From assembly GCA_964461035.1 (NCBI GenBank), contig CAYWRI010000001.1, forward strand, positions 1 to 64,000: a stretch of DNA of 64,000 bases, in the 5' to 3' direction. The notes below the pieces were generated by a model that searched no databases, was not told the origin of the DNA, and saw only the letters and a list, made by a program, of their open reading frames with translations. The DNA comes from CAYZNE01 sp964461035. GTDB taxonomy: Archaea; Nanobdellota; Nanobdellia; Woesearchaeales; CAYZNE01. The position numbers and the translations under genes were made by a program. Below, in pieces: positions 1-8,611 of this stretch (position 1 is the first letter of the stretch; every line of letters begins with the position of its first letter).

Positions 1-1
1 T

Positions 2-2453
2 GAGTATTGGTTTAATGTGTCTCATTTTACTAATTTTAGTCTTAGTGGTGAATTGGTAGAGCCTGAAGATGAGTTTTATTGTGGGGCGAGTATTGATACT
101 TCTGGCGTTCATAGGATGTCTGAGAATTTGGATTGTAATTTTAGTGATGACACTTTTGGCAATAAAGTTATTAATGTCATTGCTAATGATGTTGTGGTTG
201 ATTGTAATGGTTTTACTATTACTGCTAATGCTTCAGGTATGAATATTTATGATAATTATGTTTTTTATGTTAATGGGTATAATAATGTTTCTTTTAGGAA
301 TTGTAATGTTTTGTTTGATGGTGTTGATAATGTTTACGTTAATTCTGTTTTTATTTTTCTTTATTCTAATTTTGGCAGTGTTGTTAATTCGAGTGTTGTG
401 ACTTTTGCTTCGAATACAAATGGTGTTTATTTTTACCATTCTGAGTTTGGTAGTGTTGTTGATAGTGGTGTTGTGACTTCTGGTTATGATTCTAATGGTG
501 TTTATTTTGATTATTCTGAGTTTGGTAGTGTTGTTGATAGTAGTGTTATGACTTACGACGAGGTTGGTTCGTCAAGTATTGTTTTTTATTCTTCTAATAA
601 TGGGTTTGTGAAGAATGGTTTGTTGTCCTCTAATTATCTTGATGTTAGTTTTAGAAGTAGTAATAATGTTTGTCCTGTTAATGTTTCTTTTGTGAATGTT
701 GAGTTGTATCCTTCTAGTGTTGGTTCTGATTGCGATGTTGATACGGGTAGTAATAGTTTTGTTTGGTTTGATGATGATGCTAGGGTTGAGTGGTTGATTC
801 CTAATAATGTTTCTTTTAATGGTGATGTGCATTTTGGTTTGGGTCAAGGTATTACTTTAGAAAATAATTTGGTTGATGTGGATGTTTCTGCTTTTGGTAG
901 TTCAGGTTTTAATCATAGTGCCAATTTAAGTTTTTATGATTTGAATTTTGTTGGCACTCTAAATCCTTTGATGGATGGTGCTGCTTGTGGTGATGTTTGT
1001 GGTCCTGTTAGTAATGTTGGCGATGAGTATTGGTTTAATGTGTCTCATTTTACTAATTTTAGTTTGGATATTACTATTCTTTCGTTTCTTGAAAACTTCT
1101 ATTGCGGTATGGATATTAATGAATCAGGCGTTCATACTATGTCTGAGAATTTGGATTGTGATTTTAGTGAGGGGGATTATCAGAATGTTGTTAATGTTAG
1201 CGCGAGTGATGTTGTGGTTGATTGTGCCGGTTTTAATGTTAGTGCTAATGCTTCTGGCATGAATGGTTATAATAGAGTTTTTTATGTTAATGGGTATAAT
1301 AATGTTTCTTTTAGGAATTGCACTGTTGAGTTGGAAGGTGATGAGTTTCTTGTTACTGATTATGGATTTAGTTTTTATAATTCTGATTACTCAAGTGTTG
1401 TTGATAGTAGTGTTGTGACTTTTGGCGATCATTCTGAAGGTGTTTGTTTTAATAATTCTGATTACTCAAGTGTTGCGGGTTCGAGTGTTCTGACTTTTGG
1501 TTCTAATGCAATGGGTGTCCGTTTTTTGTCTTCTGTTAATGGTGTTGTTGCGGATTCGATTGTTGTCACTTTGGGCACTGATGCGCAGAGTGTTTATTTT
1601 GGGTCTTCTGTTAATGGTGTTGTTGCGGATTCGAGTGTTGCAACTTCTGGTGATGATTCTTGGGGTGTCCATTTTTTGTCTTCTGTTAATGGTGTTGTTG
1701 TTGATAGTAGTGTTCTGACTTTTGGTTTTAATGCGGAGGGTATTCTTTTTTCTTCTTCTGAGTTTGGTAGTGTTGTGAATTCGAGTGTTGTGAGTTCAGG
1801 CAATCATGCGAATGGTGTTAAGTTTGGTCGTTCTGAGTTTGGTAGTGTTGCGGATTCGAGTGTTGTGACTTATGAAGATGACGCATATGGTATTTATTTT
1901 AGTGATTCTGATAATGGAGTTATTGCGGATTCGAGTATTGTGACTTCTGGGCATAGTTCGGAGGGTGTTGTTTTTTCCCATTCTAATTTTAGTGTTGTAG
2001 AAAATAGCTTTTTGTTTTCAAAACAGAGTGATGATGTTTTTCTTAATAATGATCAAGATTGTTCTTCTAATAACATGTTCTATAATTCGGTGTTGAATTC
2101 TTCTAGTGTTCGTTCTAATTGTGATGTTGATACAGGTAGTAATAGTTTCGTGTGGTTTAATGATAATGCAAGGGTTAAGTGGGCGATTCCTAATAATGTT
2201 TCAGTTGTTGGTGAGGGAGCTTTAAGTTTGAATGATAATTTTGTTTTTTCCCCTAATTTTATTGATGTTGTTGGTGTTGAGTCTTGGAATCAAGTTCCTG
2301 CTAATTTGTATTTTAATAATTTAATAGGTAATTTTAATTCTGTTTTGATGAATGGTGTTCCTTGTGGTGTTGCTTGTGGCGATATTGTTTATAATGGTGA
2401 TTATCTTTATAGTGTGGCTGTTGATCATTTTACTAATTTTAGTTTGAATGGTT
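2..2453 (+). repeat. Large tandem repeat units inside the surface-protein gene
   Basis: A roughly 39-nt block encoding EYWFNVSHFTNFS occurs at 2 and again at 1025 (period 1023 bp, 341 codons). A shorter version (DHFTNFSL) recurs at about 2425. Paired landmarks such as 'MSENLDC', 'VFYVNGYNNVSFRNC' and 'CDVDTGSNSFVWF' occur once per unit. The window begins at the end of a preceding unit, so at least three unit ends are present. Shorter near-identical repeats (for example the 'GAGTTTGGTAGTGTTGT' type) are nested inside each unit. Confidence 0.8.
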
Positions 2454-4204
2454 CTTTTGTTTCTTGGGTTGTTGAGCCTGTTGATCAGGTTGTTACTTTT
2501 TATGAGGATTTTGTTTATGATGTTGATGCTGTTGGTTCTTCAAGTGTACGTTATTTTTTGTCTGGTGATGATTTTGATAGGTTTGTGATTGATCTTTCTA
2601 GTGGTGTGATAAGGAATAATACTAATTTGGAATTAGGTGAAACTTATACTTTTAATGTTGAAGCGAGTAATAGTGAGTCTAGAAAAAATCTGAGTCAGGA
2701 GATTGATGTAAGTGTTGTTTATACTATTGATTTTGATAATGAATTATCTTCTAATTTTGATGATGTTTTAGTTGTTAATATTACTAATTTGACTTTAGGT
2801 GTTCAGGGTATTGGGTTTGTTAAATTTTTGAATACTTCTTTTAATATGTCTAACGTTACTTTGGATTTGTTTGCTGAAGTTAGTAATAATTTTGTTTCTG
2901 TTGATTCTGTTGCTATGCCTTTTGTTAGTGGTTCTGATGCGAATATTCAATTACAAAATCTTAATTTTAATAATCCTCAAGTTTTTAGGAATGGTGTCGC
3001 TTGTGGCGGTGTTTGTGATGTTAATTTTAATGATGGTACTGTTTTAGATTTTAATGTTTCTTCTTTTTCTTATTATTCTGCTGATGATTATTGTGGTAAT
3101 AGCGTTTGTGAGGCTGATGAGTCTTGTTCTTCGTGTTCTGCTGATTGTGGTACTTGTGGAGGTGGAGGCGGAGGCGGCGGTAATGGTGGCGGCAGCTTTT
3201 ATTATTGTGGTGATGGTGTTTGTGATTCTAGCGAGACTTGCGAAAGCTGTCCAGATGATTGCGGTTCTTGTGGTAATGGAGTTAGTCTTTACTGTGGTGA
3301 TGGAATTTGTAATAATGGAGAGTCTTGTTCTTCGTGTTCCAGAGATTGTGGTACTTGTGAAACTGATATTCCTCCTCTTCAAGCAGGGACTAATAATACT
3401 AATACCTCTGATGAAGATCAGCAGTCTACAGAAGAAATTGAATCACGGCAAGGAATTATTGAGTTTTTTAGTAAGTTATTTGATAGTACAATTTTTTGGA
3501 TTGTTGTAGGTATTTTAGGCGTCTTAATCGTGGGTAATGCAGTTATTATTCTTGTAAAAAGAGTAAAAACAGATATTAGGAACTCTAAGAATAATGTTTC
3601 AGAATCAAATGCTCAGAACAGATTACATAATAGTAATAATAATAATAGTAATGCAACTAACAATCTGAAAGTTGAAACAGGAATTAATTTAACCAGAACG
3701 ACTCAGACTTCCAAACAGCCTAAACAGTATTATCCTCAAGAAAGCATTAAAAAATTAGATAAATACATTTCTCTTGAACTTGACAGAAATGTTCTAGAAC
3801 AAAGCATTATTAAGTCTTTACTAAGTGTTGGTTGGGCCAGATTTATTGTTGAGGGTGAATTTAAAAAAATATCTTTATTAAAATTGAAAAATAATACGAA
3901 TCTCAAAATTGATAGTTCTATTCAGAATGCTTTGTTGGCAGGTATGAATAAGAATCAAATTTTTTCCTCTCTTATTTCTAAAGGTTATAATGCTGATGTT
4001 GTTAAAAGAAAACTACAGAATTTAAACTATTCTCATATGATTAGTGATACTAAAACGGCAAGTGTAGATAAAGATGCTGATTTAAAATTATATGTTACTG
4101 ATGAAAGAAAAAGCGGATTTACAGATGCTCAAATCAAACAAAAATTGTTATCAGTTGGTTGGACCCAAAATAAGATTGATAAGATTTTTAATCAATTAAT
4201 TTAG
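2..4204 (+). CDS. Giant repetitive surface protein, beta-helix-like, with Cys-rich modules and C-terminal membrane anchor (5' partial)
   Basis: The reading frame is open to the left edge and starts inside a repeat, so the 5' end lies outside the window; the GTG at 17 is an internal Val. The ectodomain has two large units of similar layout, each running from an 'FYCG..I..SGVH.MSENLDC' start to an 'HFTNFSL' end. Each holds many short 'SVVDSSVVTSG'-type repeats that suggest a right-handed parallel beta-helix (pectate-lyase/NosD-like). Three Cys modules of the form CGDGxCxxxExCxxCxxDCG follow (about residues 1024-1115, counting from the GTG), split by a Gly-rich run. One membrane helix lies near residues 1157-1180, followed by an Asn-rich linker and a cytosolic tail with two 'LLSVGW' helical motifs. 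The likely role is surface adhesion or recognition; no catalytic motif was seen. The ectodomain uses strongly T/G-rich codons, whereas the tail is A-rich like the rest of the window. Confidence 0.8.
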   Translation, partial: EYWFNVSHFTNFSLSGELVEPEDEFYCGASIDTSGVHRMSENLDCNFSDDTFGNKVINVIANDVVVDCNGFTITANASGMNIYDNYVFYVNGYNNVSFRNCNVLFDGVDNVYVNSVFIFLYSNFGSVVNSSVVTFASNTNGVYFYHSEFGSVVDSGVVTSGYDSNGVYFDYSEFGSVVDSSVMTYDEVGSSSIVFYSSNNGFVKNGLLSSNYLDVSFRSSNNVCPVNVSFVNVELYPSSVGSDCDVDTGSNSFVWFDDDARVEWLIPNNVSFNGDVHFGLGQGITLENNLVDVDVSAFGSSGFNHSANLSFYDLNFVGTLNPLMDGAACGDVCGPVSNVGDEYWFNVSHFTNFSLDITILSFLENFYCGMDINESGVHTMSENLDCDFSEGDYQNVVNVSASDVVVDCAGFNVSANASGMNGYNRVFYVNGYNNVSFRNCTVELEGDEFLVTDYGFSFYNSDYSSVVDSSVVTFGDHSEGVCFNNSDYSSVAGSSVLTFGSNAMGVRFLSSVNGVVADSIVVTLGTDAQSVYFGSSVNGVVADSSVATSGDDSWGVHFLSSVNGVVVDSSVLTFGFNAEGILFSSSEFGSVVNSSVVSSGNHANGVKFGRSEFGSVADSSVVTYEDDAYGIYFSDSDNGVIADSSIVTSGHSSEGVVFSHSNFSVVENSFLFSKQSDDVFLNNDQDCSSNNMFYNSVLNSSSVRSNCDVDTGSNSFVWFNDNARVKWAIPNNVSVVGEGALSLNDNFVFSPNFIDVVGVESWNQVPANLYFNNLIGNFNSVLMNGVPCGVACGDIVYNGDYLYSVAVDHFTNFSLNGSFVSWVVEPVDQVVTFYEDFVYDVDAVGSSSVRYFLSGDDFDRFVIDLSSGVIRNNTNLELGETYTFNVEASNSESRKNLSQEIDVSVVYTIDFDNELSSNFDDVLVVNITNLTLGVQGIGFVKFLNTSFNMSNVTLDLFAEVSNNFVSVDSVAMPFVSGSDANIQLQNLNFNNPQVFRNGVACGGVCDVNFNDGTVLDFNVSSFSYYSADDYCGNSVCEADESCSSCSADCGTCGGGGGGGGNGGGSFYYCGDGVCDSSETCESCPDDCGSCGNGVSLYCGDGICNNGESCSSCSRDCGTCETDIPPLQAGTNNTNTSDEDQQSTEEIESRQGIIEFFSKLFDSTIFWIVVGILGVLIVGNAVIILVKRVKTDIRNSKNNVSESNAQNRLHNSNNNNSNATNNLKVETGINLTRTTQTSKQPKQYYPQESIKKLDKYISLELDRNVLEQSIIKSLLSVGWARFIVEGEFKKISLLKLKNNTNLKIDSSIQNALLAGMNKNQIFSSLISKGYNADVVKRKLQNLNYSHMISDTKTASVDKDADLKLYVTDERKSGFTDAQIKQKLLSVGWTQNKIDKIFNQLI

Positions 4205-4520
4205 TTCTTATTGTTTTTACGATTTCAGTAAAAAATTAATACATTCTATACTCTTGACCTATTACAACTTGTTTTAATTGTAATAACCAATAATTTTAAT
4301 TATTGTTTTTATTGACTTGTGGATGAGTGAAATGGGTGAATATATAATGTGCTCAATAGGTAGTGGCCCCTGTGAAACGAGCATGCCGCCAGTCTATCGA
4401 ATTTAAGCGTTAGCATGACCAAAAGGTATATTTTTGTTTTGTCGTGGTCACGGAGTTTTGACAGTTTTTAGAATAGTACGAATTCGTAATATTTTTAAAT
4501 AACTCCTTATTCATTTTTTT
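4205..4520. other. Intergenic stretch with a locally GC-richer segment
   Basis: There is no credible ORF. The segment at about 4361-4460 is clearly richer in G and C than its surroundings and holds a 6-bp inverted repeat (TGACCA at 4416-4421, TGGTCA at 4445-4450). I could not match it to SRP RNA, RNase P RNA, a tRNA or a C/D box RNA. A small structured RNA is possible but unproven. A TATA-like stretch at 4491-4500 probably belongs to the PadR-like gene starting at 4521. Confidence 0.3.
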
Positions 4521-5063
4521 ATGATTAAATCGAATGTACTTTTTAAACATAAGTTAACTAGTATATTTCAATTTTATGTTTTGAATTCAATAAAACAAAA
4601 TTCCAAATCAGGATATGATATAATAAAAGAAATTAAATTCAAAACTAATAATAATATTAATCCTAGTAAAGGAACAATATATCCCCTTTTGGATACTTTG
4701 AAATCAGAAAAATTGATAAAATTAGATTCAATAGGTCAAAGAAATAAAAGAATATTTTCATTAACTAAAAAAGGCAGTGTTTTTTTAGATAAAATCTCTA
4801 AAGAAAAATATAATATTCATCAAAAATTAAAATATGTTCCTTTATTATTTGAAAATTTTAATTTATATCAGAACCATAATAATGAGAATTATTTGATTAT
4901 GAAAGTAATTTATTTGGTTTGTAATAATACTAACAATAATTCAGAAATAGAAAAAGTTTTAATAGATTGTATTAAAAATTTAAAAAAAGTGTGTGGAGAT
5001 AAAAATGTCTGTAATAACTGTAAAAAATCTAACAAAAAAATTCAAAAAATTCATTGCTGTTGA
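4521..5063 (+). CDS. PadR-family-like winged-helix transcriptional regulator
   Basis: The N-terminal half (residues about 12-95) has the PadR pattern: 'SGYDIIKEI', 'PSKGTIYPLLDTLKSEKLI', then a basic wing and 'SLTKKG'. PadR proteins bind operator DNA as dimers and often control an adjacent ABC exporter. Here the gene overlaps the ABC ATPase start by 59 bp, so the two are probably translationally coupled and the regulator may control the exporter. The C-terminus is Cys-rich (CGDKNVCNNC, then a final CC) and Lys-rich, which is unusual for PadR and could bind metal or sense thiol state. The start is the first ATG, about 25 nt below an AT-rich TATA-like element, with no clear ribosome binding site, so a leaderless transcript is likely. 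Confidence 0.7.
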   Translation: MIKSNVLFKHKLTSIFQFYVLNSIKQNSKSGYDIIKEIKFKTNNNINPSKGTIYPLLDTLKSEKLIKLDSIGQRNKRIFSLTKKGSVFLDKISKEKYNIHQKLKYVPLLFENFNLYQNHNNENYLIMKVIYLVCNNTNNNSEIEKVLIDCIKNLKKVCGDKNVCNNCKKSNKKIQKIHCC

Positions 5064-5793
5064 TAATATAAGTTTTGAAGTTGATAAAGCGGACATATTT
5101 GCTTTTCTCGGACCTAATGGTGCAGGAAAATCAACAACAATAAAAATGTTAACAACAGTTCTTGCTTCATCAGCTGGTTCGATGTTTGTTAATGGATTTG
5201 ATGCAAGTAAAGAAAAAGATTCTGTAAGAAGATCAATAGGGGTTATATTTCAAGATCATAGTTTGGATGAGGATTTGACTGCTTATGAAAATATGTATTA
5301 TCATGCAGTTTTATATGGTGTTCCAAAAAACGAAAGAAAGAAAAGAATAGAATCGCTTTTAACTTATGTTGGTTTAATAGATAGAAAAAACGATTTAATA
5401 AACAAGTTTTCCGGCGGAATGAAACGAAGAATAGAAATAGCTAGAGGACTTATTCACTCTCCTGAATTACTTTTCTTAGATGAACCAACTCTGGGTTTAG
5501 ATGTTCAAACCAGGGCATTTCTTTGGAAACATATAAAATCTATAAATAGAGAAGAAGGAATAACTATTTTCTTTACAACTCACAATCTTGATGAAGCAGA
5601 AAAAGTTGCAACAAAAATTGCCATAATCGACAAAGGAAAGATTTTAATGCAAGGAACTTTAAAAGAAATAAAAGAAAAAACAAAAACAGATTCTTTAGAA
5701 AAAGCATTTCTTAAATTGACGGGGTATGATATTCGAGATCAAATTTCACATACTTCAAGCACAATGAAAACATTTGCGAGGTCAAGAAGATGA
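5005..5793 (+). CDS. ABC transporter ATP-binding protein (DrrA-like, ABC-2 exporter type)
   Basis: This is the ATPase subunit of a two-gene ABC exporter. The Walker A is GPNGAGKST, the Q-loop lies in 'VIFQDHSLDEDLT', the signature is FSGGMKRR, the Walker B is LLFLDEPTLGLD, and the H-loop is 'TTHNLDEAE'. The length (262 aa) is slightly short of typical DrrA-like ATPases because the C-terminal extension is small. I start at the ATG at 5005, which has a GTGGAG ribosome binding site 6 nt upstream, rather than the in-frame GTG at 4993. The stop overlaps the permease start by 4 bp (ATGA), so the pair is an operon. The substrate cannot be told from sequence; daunorubicin/bacitracin-type exporters and polysaccharide exporters share this architecture. 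Confidence 0.93.
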   Translation: MSVITVKNLTKKFKKFIAVDNISFEVDKADIFAFLGPNGAGKSTTIKMLTTVLASSAGSMFVNGFDASKEKDSVRRSIGVIFQDHSLDEDLTAYENMYYHAVLYGVPKNERKKRIESLLTYVGLIDRKNDLINKFSGGMKRRIEIARGLIHSPELLFLDEPTLGLDVQTRAFLWKHIKSINREEGITIFFTTHNLDEAEKVATKIAIIDKGKILMQGTLKEIKEKTKTDSLEKAFLKLTGYDIRDQISHTSSTMKTFARSRR

Positions 5794-6539
5794 ATGATGC
5801 AATAACTGTAATGTGGGATCGTCAAGTAAAAGAGTATTTAAGAAAAAAACAGAGAATATTCGCATCATTAGCTCAACCAATATTATTTCTCATAGCTTTT
5901 AATTTTGGTATTGGTGGAATGTATTCTCAAGCAGGAAATGGAGATTATCTTCAATATTTAATACCTGGAATAATAGGAATGACTATTTTGTTTAGCGCAG
6001 TGATGAATGGAATGTCTCTCATATGGGATAAACAATTTGGTTTTCTAAAAGAAACACTTGTGGCGCCAGTATCAAGAACAAGTTTATTATTTGGTAGATG
6101 TTTAGGTGGTGCAACAACAAGCACATTTCAAGGTTTAATTGTTTTAGGCTTAAGTTTTGTATTTGGATTTCGAATAACGAACTGGTTTTATTTTCCTTTG
6201 GCTTTAATTGTTATGTTTGTGATAGCATTGATGTTCAGTATTTTAGGAACAAGTTTAGCTTCAAAATTCGATGACATGCATTCTTTTCCAATGGTAATAA
6301 ATTTTTTAGTCATGCCCATGTTTTTTTTATCAGGTGCTTTATTTCCTTTGGAAAACTTTCCACCTGTAATAGAAATAATAGCTAGAATAAATCCATTTTC
6401 ATATTGTGTTGACTTACTAAAGTTTTCATTTATACAAGTATCAGAGTTTGGAGTACTATTAGATGTGTCTGTGATTATTGGACTATTAATAATTCTTGGA
6501 ATAATTGGAACAAGTTTGTTCAACAAATTAGAACCTTGA
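5790..6539 (+). CDS. ABC-2 type transporter permease
   Basis: This integral membrane subunit (249 aa) partners with the ATPase just upstream (4-bp ATGA overlap). It has about six hydrophobic helices in the ABC-2 pattern: a cytosolic N-terminal region, then 'QPILFLIAFNFGIGG', 'LIPGIIGMTILFSAVMNGMSLIWDKQFGFLKETLVAPVSR' (typical ABC-2 loop motif), and the late 'FLVMPMFFLSGALFPLENFPPVI..INPFSYCVDLLKF' segment characteristic of DrrB/NodJ-like permeases. It should form a homodimeric pore exporting a drug, lipid or glycan. The PadR-like gene upstream suggests ligand-induced expression. Confidence 0.92.
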   Translation: MNDAITVMWDRQVKEYLRKKQRIFASLAQPILFLIAFNFGIGGMYSQAGNGDYLQYLIPGIIGMTILFSAVMNGMSLIWDKQFGFLKETLVAPVSRTSLLFGRCLGGATTSTFQGLIVLGLSFVFGFRITNWFYFPLALIVMFVIALMFSILGTSLASKFDDMHSFPMVINFLVMPMFFLSGALFPLENFPPVIEIIARINPFSYCVDLLKFSFIQVSEFGVLLDVSVIIGLLIILGIIGTSLFNKLEP

Positions 6540-6585
6540 TTTTACTGGTAGAATTAAATCGGTAATTATAACAATAATTAAAAGA

Positions 6586-6726
6586 ATGCCTGAGCATTAT
6601 AAGCAACTCGAAAATCATCTAAAACAAACCCTTGAAAATATGTGCGTTTGTGAATGGCAGGGGGTTTTGAATTCGATTATAAAGAATAATTCTCTTATGT
6701 TTTTATCAAACATCAAACATAACTAA
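6586..6726 (+). CDS. Possible small ORF, 46 codons
   Basis: An ATG at 6586 opens a 46-codon frame (MPEHYKQLENHLKQTLENM...) that ends in TAA at 6726 and overlaps the last 21 bp of the convergent phosphodiesterase gene. The first 20 residues look like an amphipathic helix. There is no clear ribosome binding site and no recognised family. It could be a remnant or a chance ORF. Confidence 0.2.
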   Translation: MPEHYKQLENHLKQTLENMCVCEWQGVLNSIIKNNSLMFLSNIKHN

Positions 6727-7863
6727 TGGAACAAACATTTCAGATTCGCTGACTCCTCCATGACGACCAAGAGTTGGATGATCAGGATGATTTATTACTT
6801 GATCTTTTATTCCATAATGTTCTTTCATTATTAGGGTATAATCTCCGATTCTATCAAGTAATTTTGGTTCTGGTTTGTAAAGACCAAAGAAGTTTTTATC
6901 AACAAGATCTTGGCTCTTGTAAAGCCAACAAGCATGTTTGAGATTAGTTTTTATATAATTTTCAAAATCCTTCACTTTGAAAGGTTTTACATAAGCATAT
7001 GCAACTCTTTTTTCTCCTGTTAAAGGCATTACAAGACATTCTTTAAGTTTTGGATGATCATCAACTTTTATTAATTTATTATTAGGGACATTTGTAAATC
7101 CGTGATCTGCAGTTATAATAATTGTTGTATTAGTGTCTTTTATAGTTTTTACAAAATAAGATAACTTTCTTTCTATTTCAATAAAATGTGCGAGTGTTAA
7201 CTTATCTTCAGTTCCGTGTTTATGACATGTTTTATCAAAATAAGGCCAATACGCATAAATATATTTTTTATTTTTCTTTTTTATCGCTTTTGTTATTTGT
7301 CGAAAAAAACCATTTAATGAATTTCCATCGTATGTAAGAACTTTAGATTTTCCATTCATTCTTAAATTAAAATCTGAATCAACAATGTTTTTTTCAGTGA
7401 CTAAATATACATCCCTTTTTATTTTATCCAAAAATGATTTTTTAGGGTATATTTCTTTTAAATCTACGTTCACATCACTAAATTTAACACCATTTATTCT
7501 AGGTATGCTTGGCAAAATTGTTGCTTGCATACCTATTTCTTTCAAAAATACATTCCAACCAGTCATTGCAGTTTGTTGAGCGGGAAAACCTGTGAAAAAA
7601 CAAGGAATTGCTGAAGCAGTAGTAGATGGAAAAACAGATGTCAATTTTGCTTTTATATTACTATTAAGAAGCCCGCCATTTCCGTATTTCTTAAGATAAT
7701 TATATCCTACACCATCAAGAACTATTAGTACTATGTTAGTTTTCTTTTTTAACTTATCATTATTAATAATTCTTAGACGAGGATAAGTGTTTTTAACGCC
7801 TAAAGAATGCATAATGCTGCTTGTTAAGTTTACAATGCTATTTCTGTAATTTGGTAACTGCAT
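6706..7863 (-). CDS. Alkaline phosphatase superfamily nucleotide pyrophosphatase/phosphodiesterase
   Basis: A 385-aa protein of the type I phosphodiesterase / nucleotide pyrophosphatase family. Family marks are 'NIVLIVLDGVGYNYL' (first metal Asp), the catalytic Thr region 'VFPSTTASAIPCFFTG', 'YWPYFDKTCHKHG' (metal Asp and His) and 'IIITADHGF' (metal Asp-His), with a late 'DHPTLGRHGG' motif. It hydrolyses phosphodiester or phosphomonoester bonds with two zinc ions. There is no signal peptide, so it is probably cytosolic. It stands alone, divergent from the DUF84 gene. Confidence 0.85.
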   Translation of the reverse strand: MQLPNYRNSIVNLTSSIMHSLGVKNTYPRLRIINNDKLKKKTNIVLIVLDGVGYNYLKKYGNGGLLNSNIKAKLTSVFPSTTASAIPCFFTGFPAQQTAMTGWNVFLKEIGMQATILPSIPRINGVKFSDVNVDLKEIYPKKSFLDKIKRDVYLVTEKNIVDSDFNLRMNGKSKVLTYDGNSLNGFFRQITKAIKKKNKKYIYAYWPYFDKTCHKHGTEDKLTLAHFIEIERKLSYFVKTIKDTNTTIIITADHGFTNVPNNKLIKVDDHPKLKECLVMPLTGEKRVAYAYVKPFKVKDFENYIKTNLKHACWLYKSQDLVDKNFFGLYKPEPKLLDRIGDYTLIMKEHYGIKDQVINHPDHPTLGRHGGVSESEMFVPLVMFDV

Positions 7864-7977
7864 TAATTAACCAGACTTCACTTCATTTAAATATTTTTTT
7901 AATCGTTATGTTGAGGTTATGTTTATTAATCACAAAAACCAAACATTTTTATTAGAATCTTATTTTTTGTTGAAAGT

Positions 7978-8511
7978 ATGAAAAAAGTAATGGTTGCTTC
8001 GAAAAATCCGGTTAAAATAAATGCCACTAAATCGGGGTTTGAAAAGATGTTTCCTGAAGAATCATTTGAATTTCAAGGAGTCTCAGTTTCTGTTGATGTT
8101 TCTGATCAACCAATGTCTGATGAAGAAACTTTGAATGGTGCATTAAGTAGATCTGAACAAGCAAAAATACAATTTCCAAATGCAGATTTTTGGGTGGGTA
8201 TAGAAGGTGGAGTCGATAAATTAAATGATACTTTATTTGTTTTTGCATGGATAGTTATTTCTTCAAAAGAACTTATAGGAAAATCAAGAACCGGAAATGT
8301 TCCTCTTCCTAAAAAAATTGATGAGCTTATTCAAAAAAATATAGAACTTGGTGATGCAGTTGATATTGTTTTTGGTCATACAAATTCTAAACAAAAAAAT
8401 GGTGCAGTTGGTTGTTTAACTAATAATCTTATAACTAGAGAATATCATTGTTCCGAATCTGTAATTCTTGCACTAATTCCTTTTAAGAATTCTGAATTAT
8501 ATTTAGAATAA
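7978..8511 (+). CDS. DUF84 inosine/xanthosine triphosphatase (YjjX-like)
   Basis: A 177-aa non-canonical purine NTP phosphatase that removes ITP/XTP from the nucleotide pool. Family motifs are 'VASKNPVKINATKSGF' at the N-terminus, 'VSVDVSDQPMSDEETLNGALSRSEQA' and 'ADFWVGIEGGVD', followed by 'KSRTGNVPLPKKI'. The length matches the family (about 170-180 aa). It starts at the first ATG, behind a T-rich leader without a clear ribosome binding site. It is a single gene; the next feature downstream is convergent. Confidence 0.9.
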   Translation: MKKVMVASKNPVKINATKSGFEKMFPEESFEFQGVSVSVDVSDQPMSDEETLNGALSRSEQAKIQFPNADFWVGIEGGVDKLNDTLFVFAWIVISSKELIGKSRTGNVPLPKKIDELIQKNIELGDAVDIVFGHTNSKQKNGAVGCLTNNLITREYHCSESVILALIPFKNSELYLE

Positions 8512-8611
8512 AACTTATTCATTTTTTCAATTCTTAATTAGAATCGCATAGAAAGCCTGAGAATACTCATACTTTGACTCAGAATTAATATCTTTTAACC
8601 ATCCGACTTTC

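Noticed and set aside
233..1981. Several minus-strand ORFs of 60-90 codons under the surface-protein gene
   Set aside because: Low-complexity, Ile/Asn/Thr-rich translations produced by the T/G-rich repeats of the true plus-strand gene; no ribosome binding sites.
3044..3509. Overlapping Val/Leu-rich or Thr-rich ORFs on both strands at the Cys modules
   Set aside because: Frame shadows of the Gly/Cys repeat region; composition is not protein-like.
4205..4520. SRP RNA or RNase P RNA in the GC-richer island
   Set aside because: The conserved SRP helix 8 and RNase P core words are not present.
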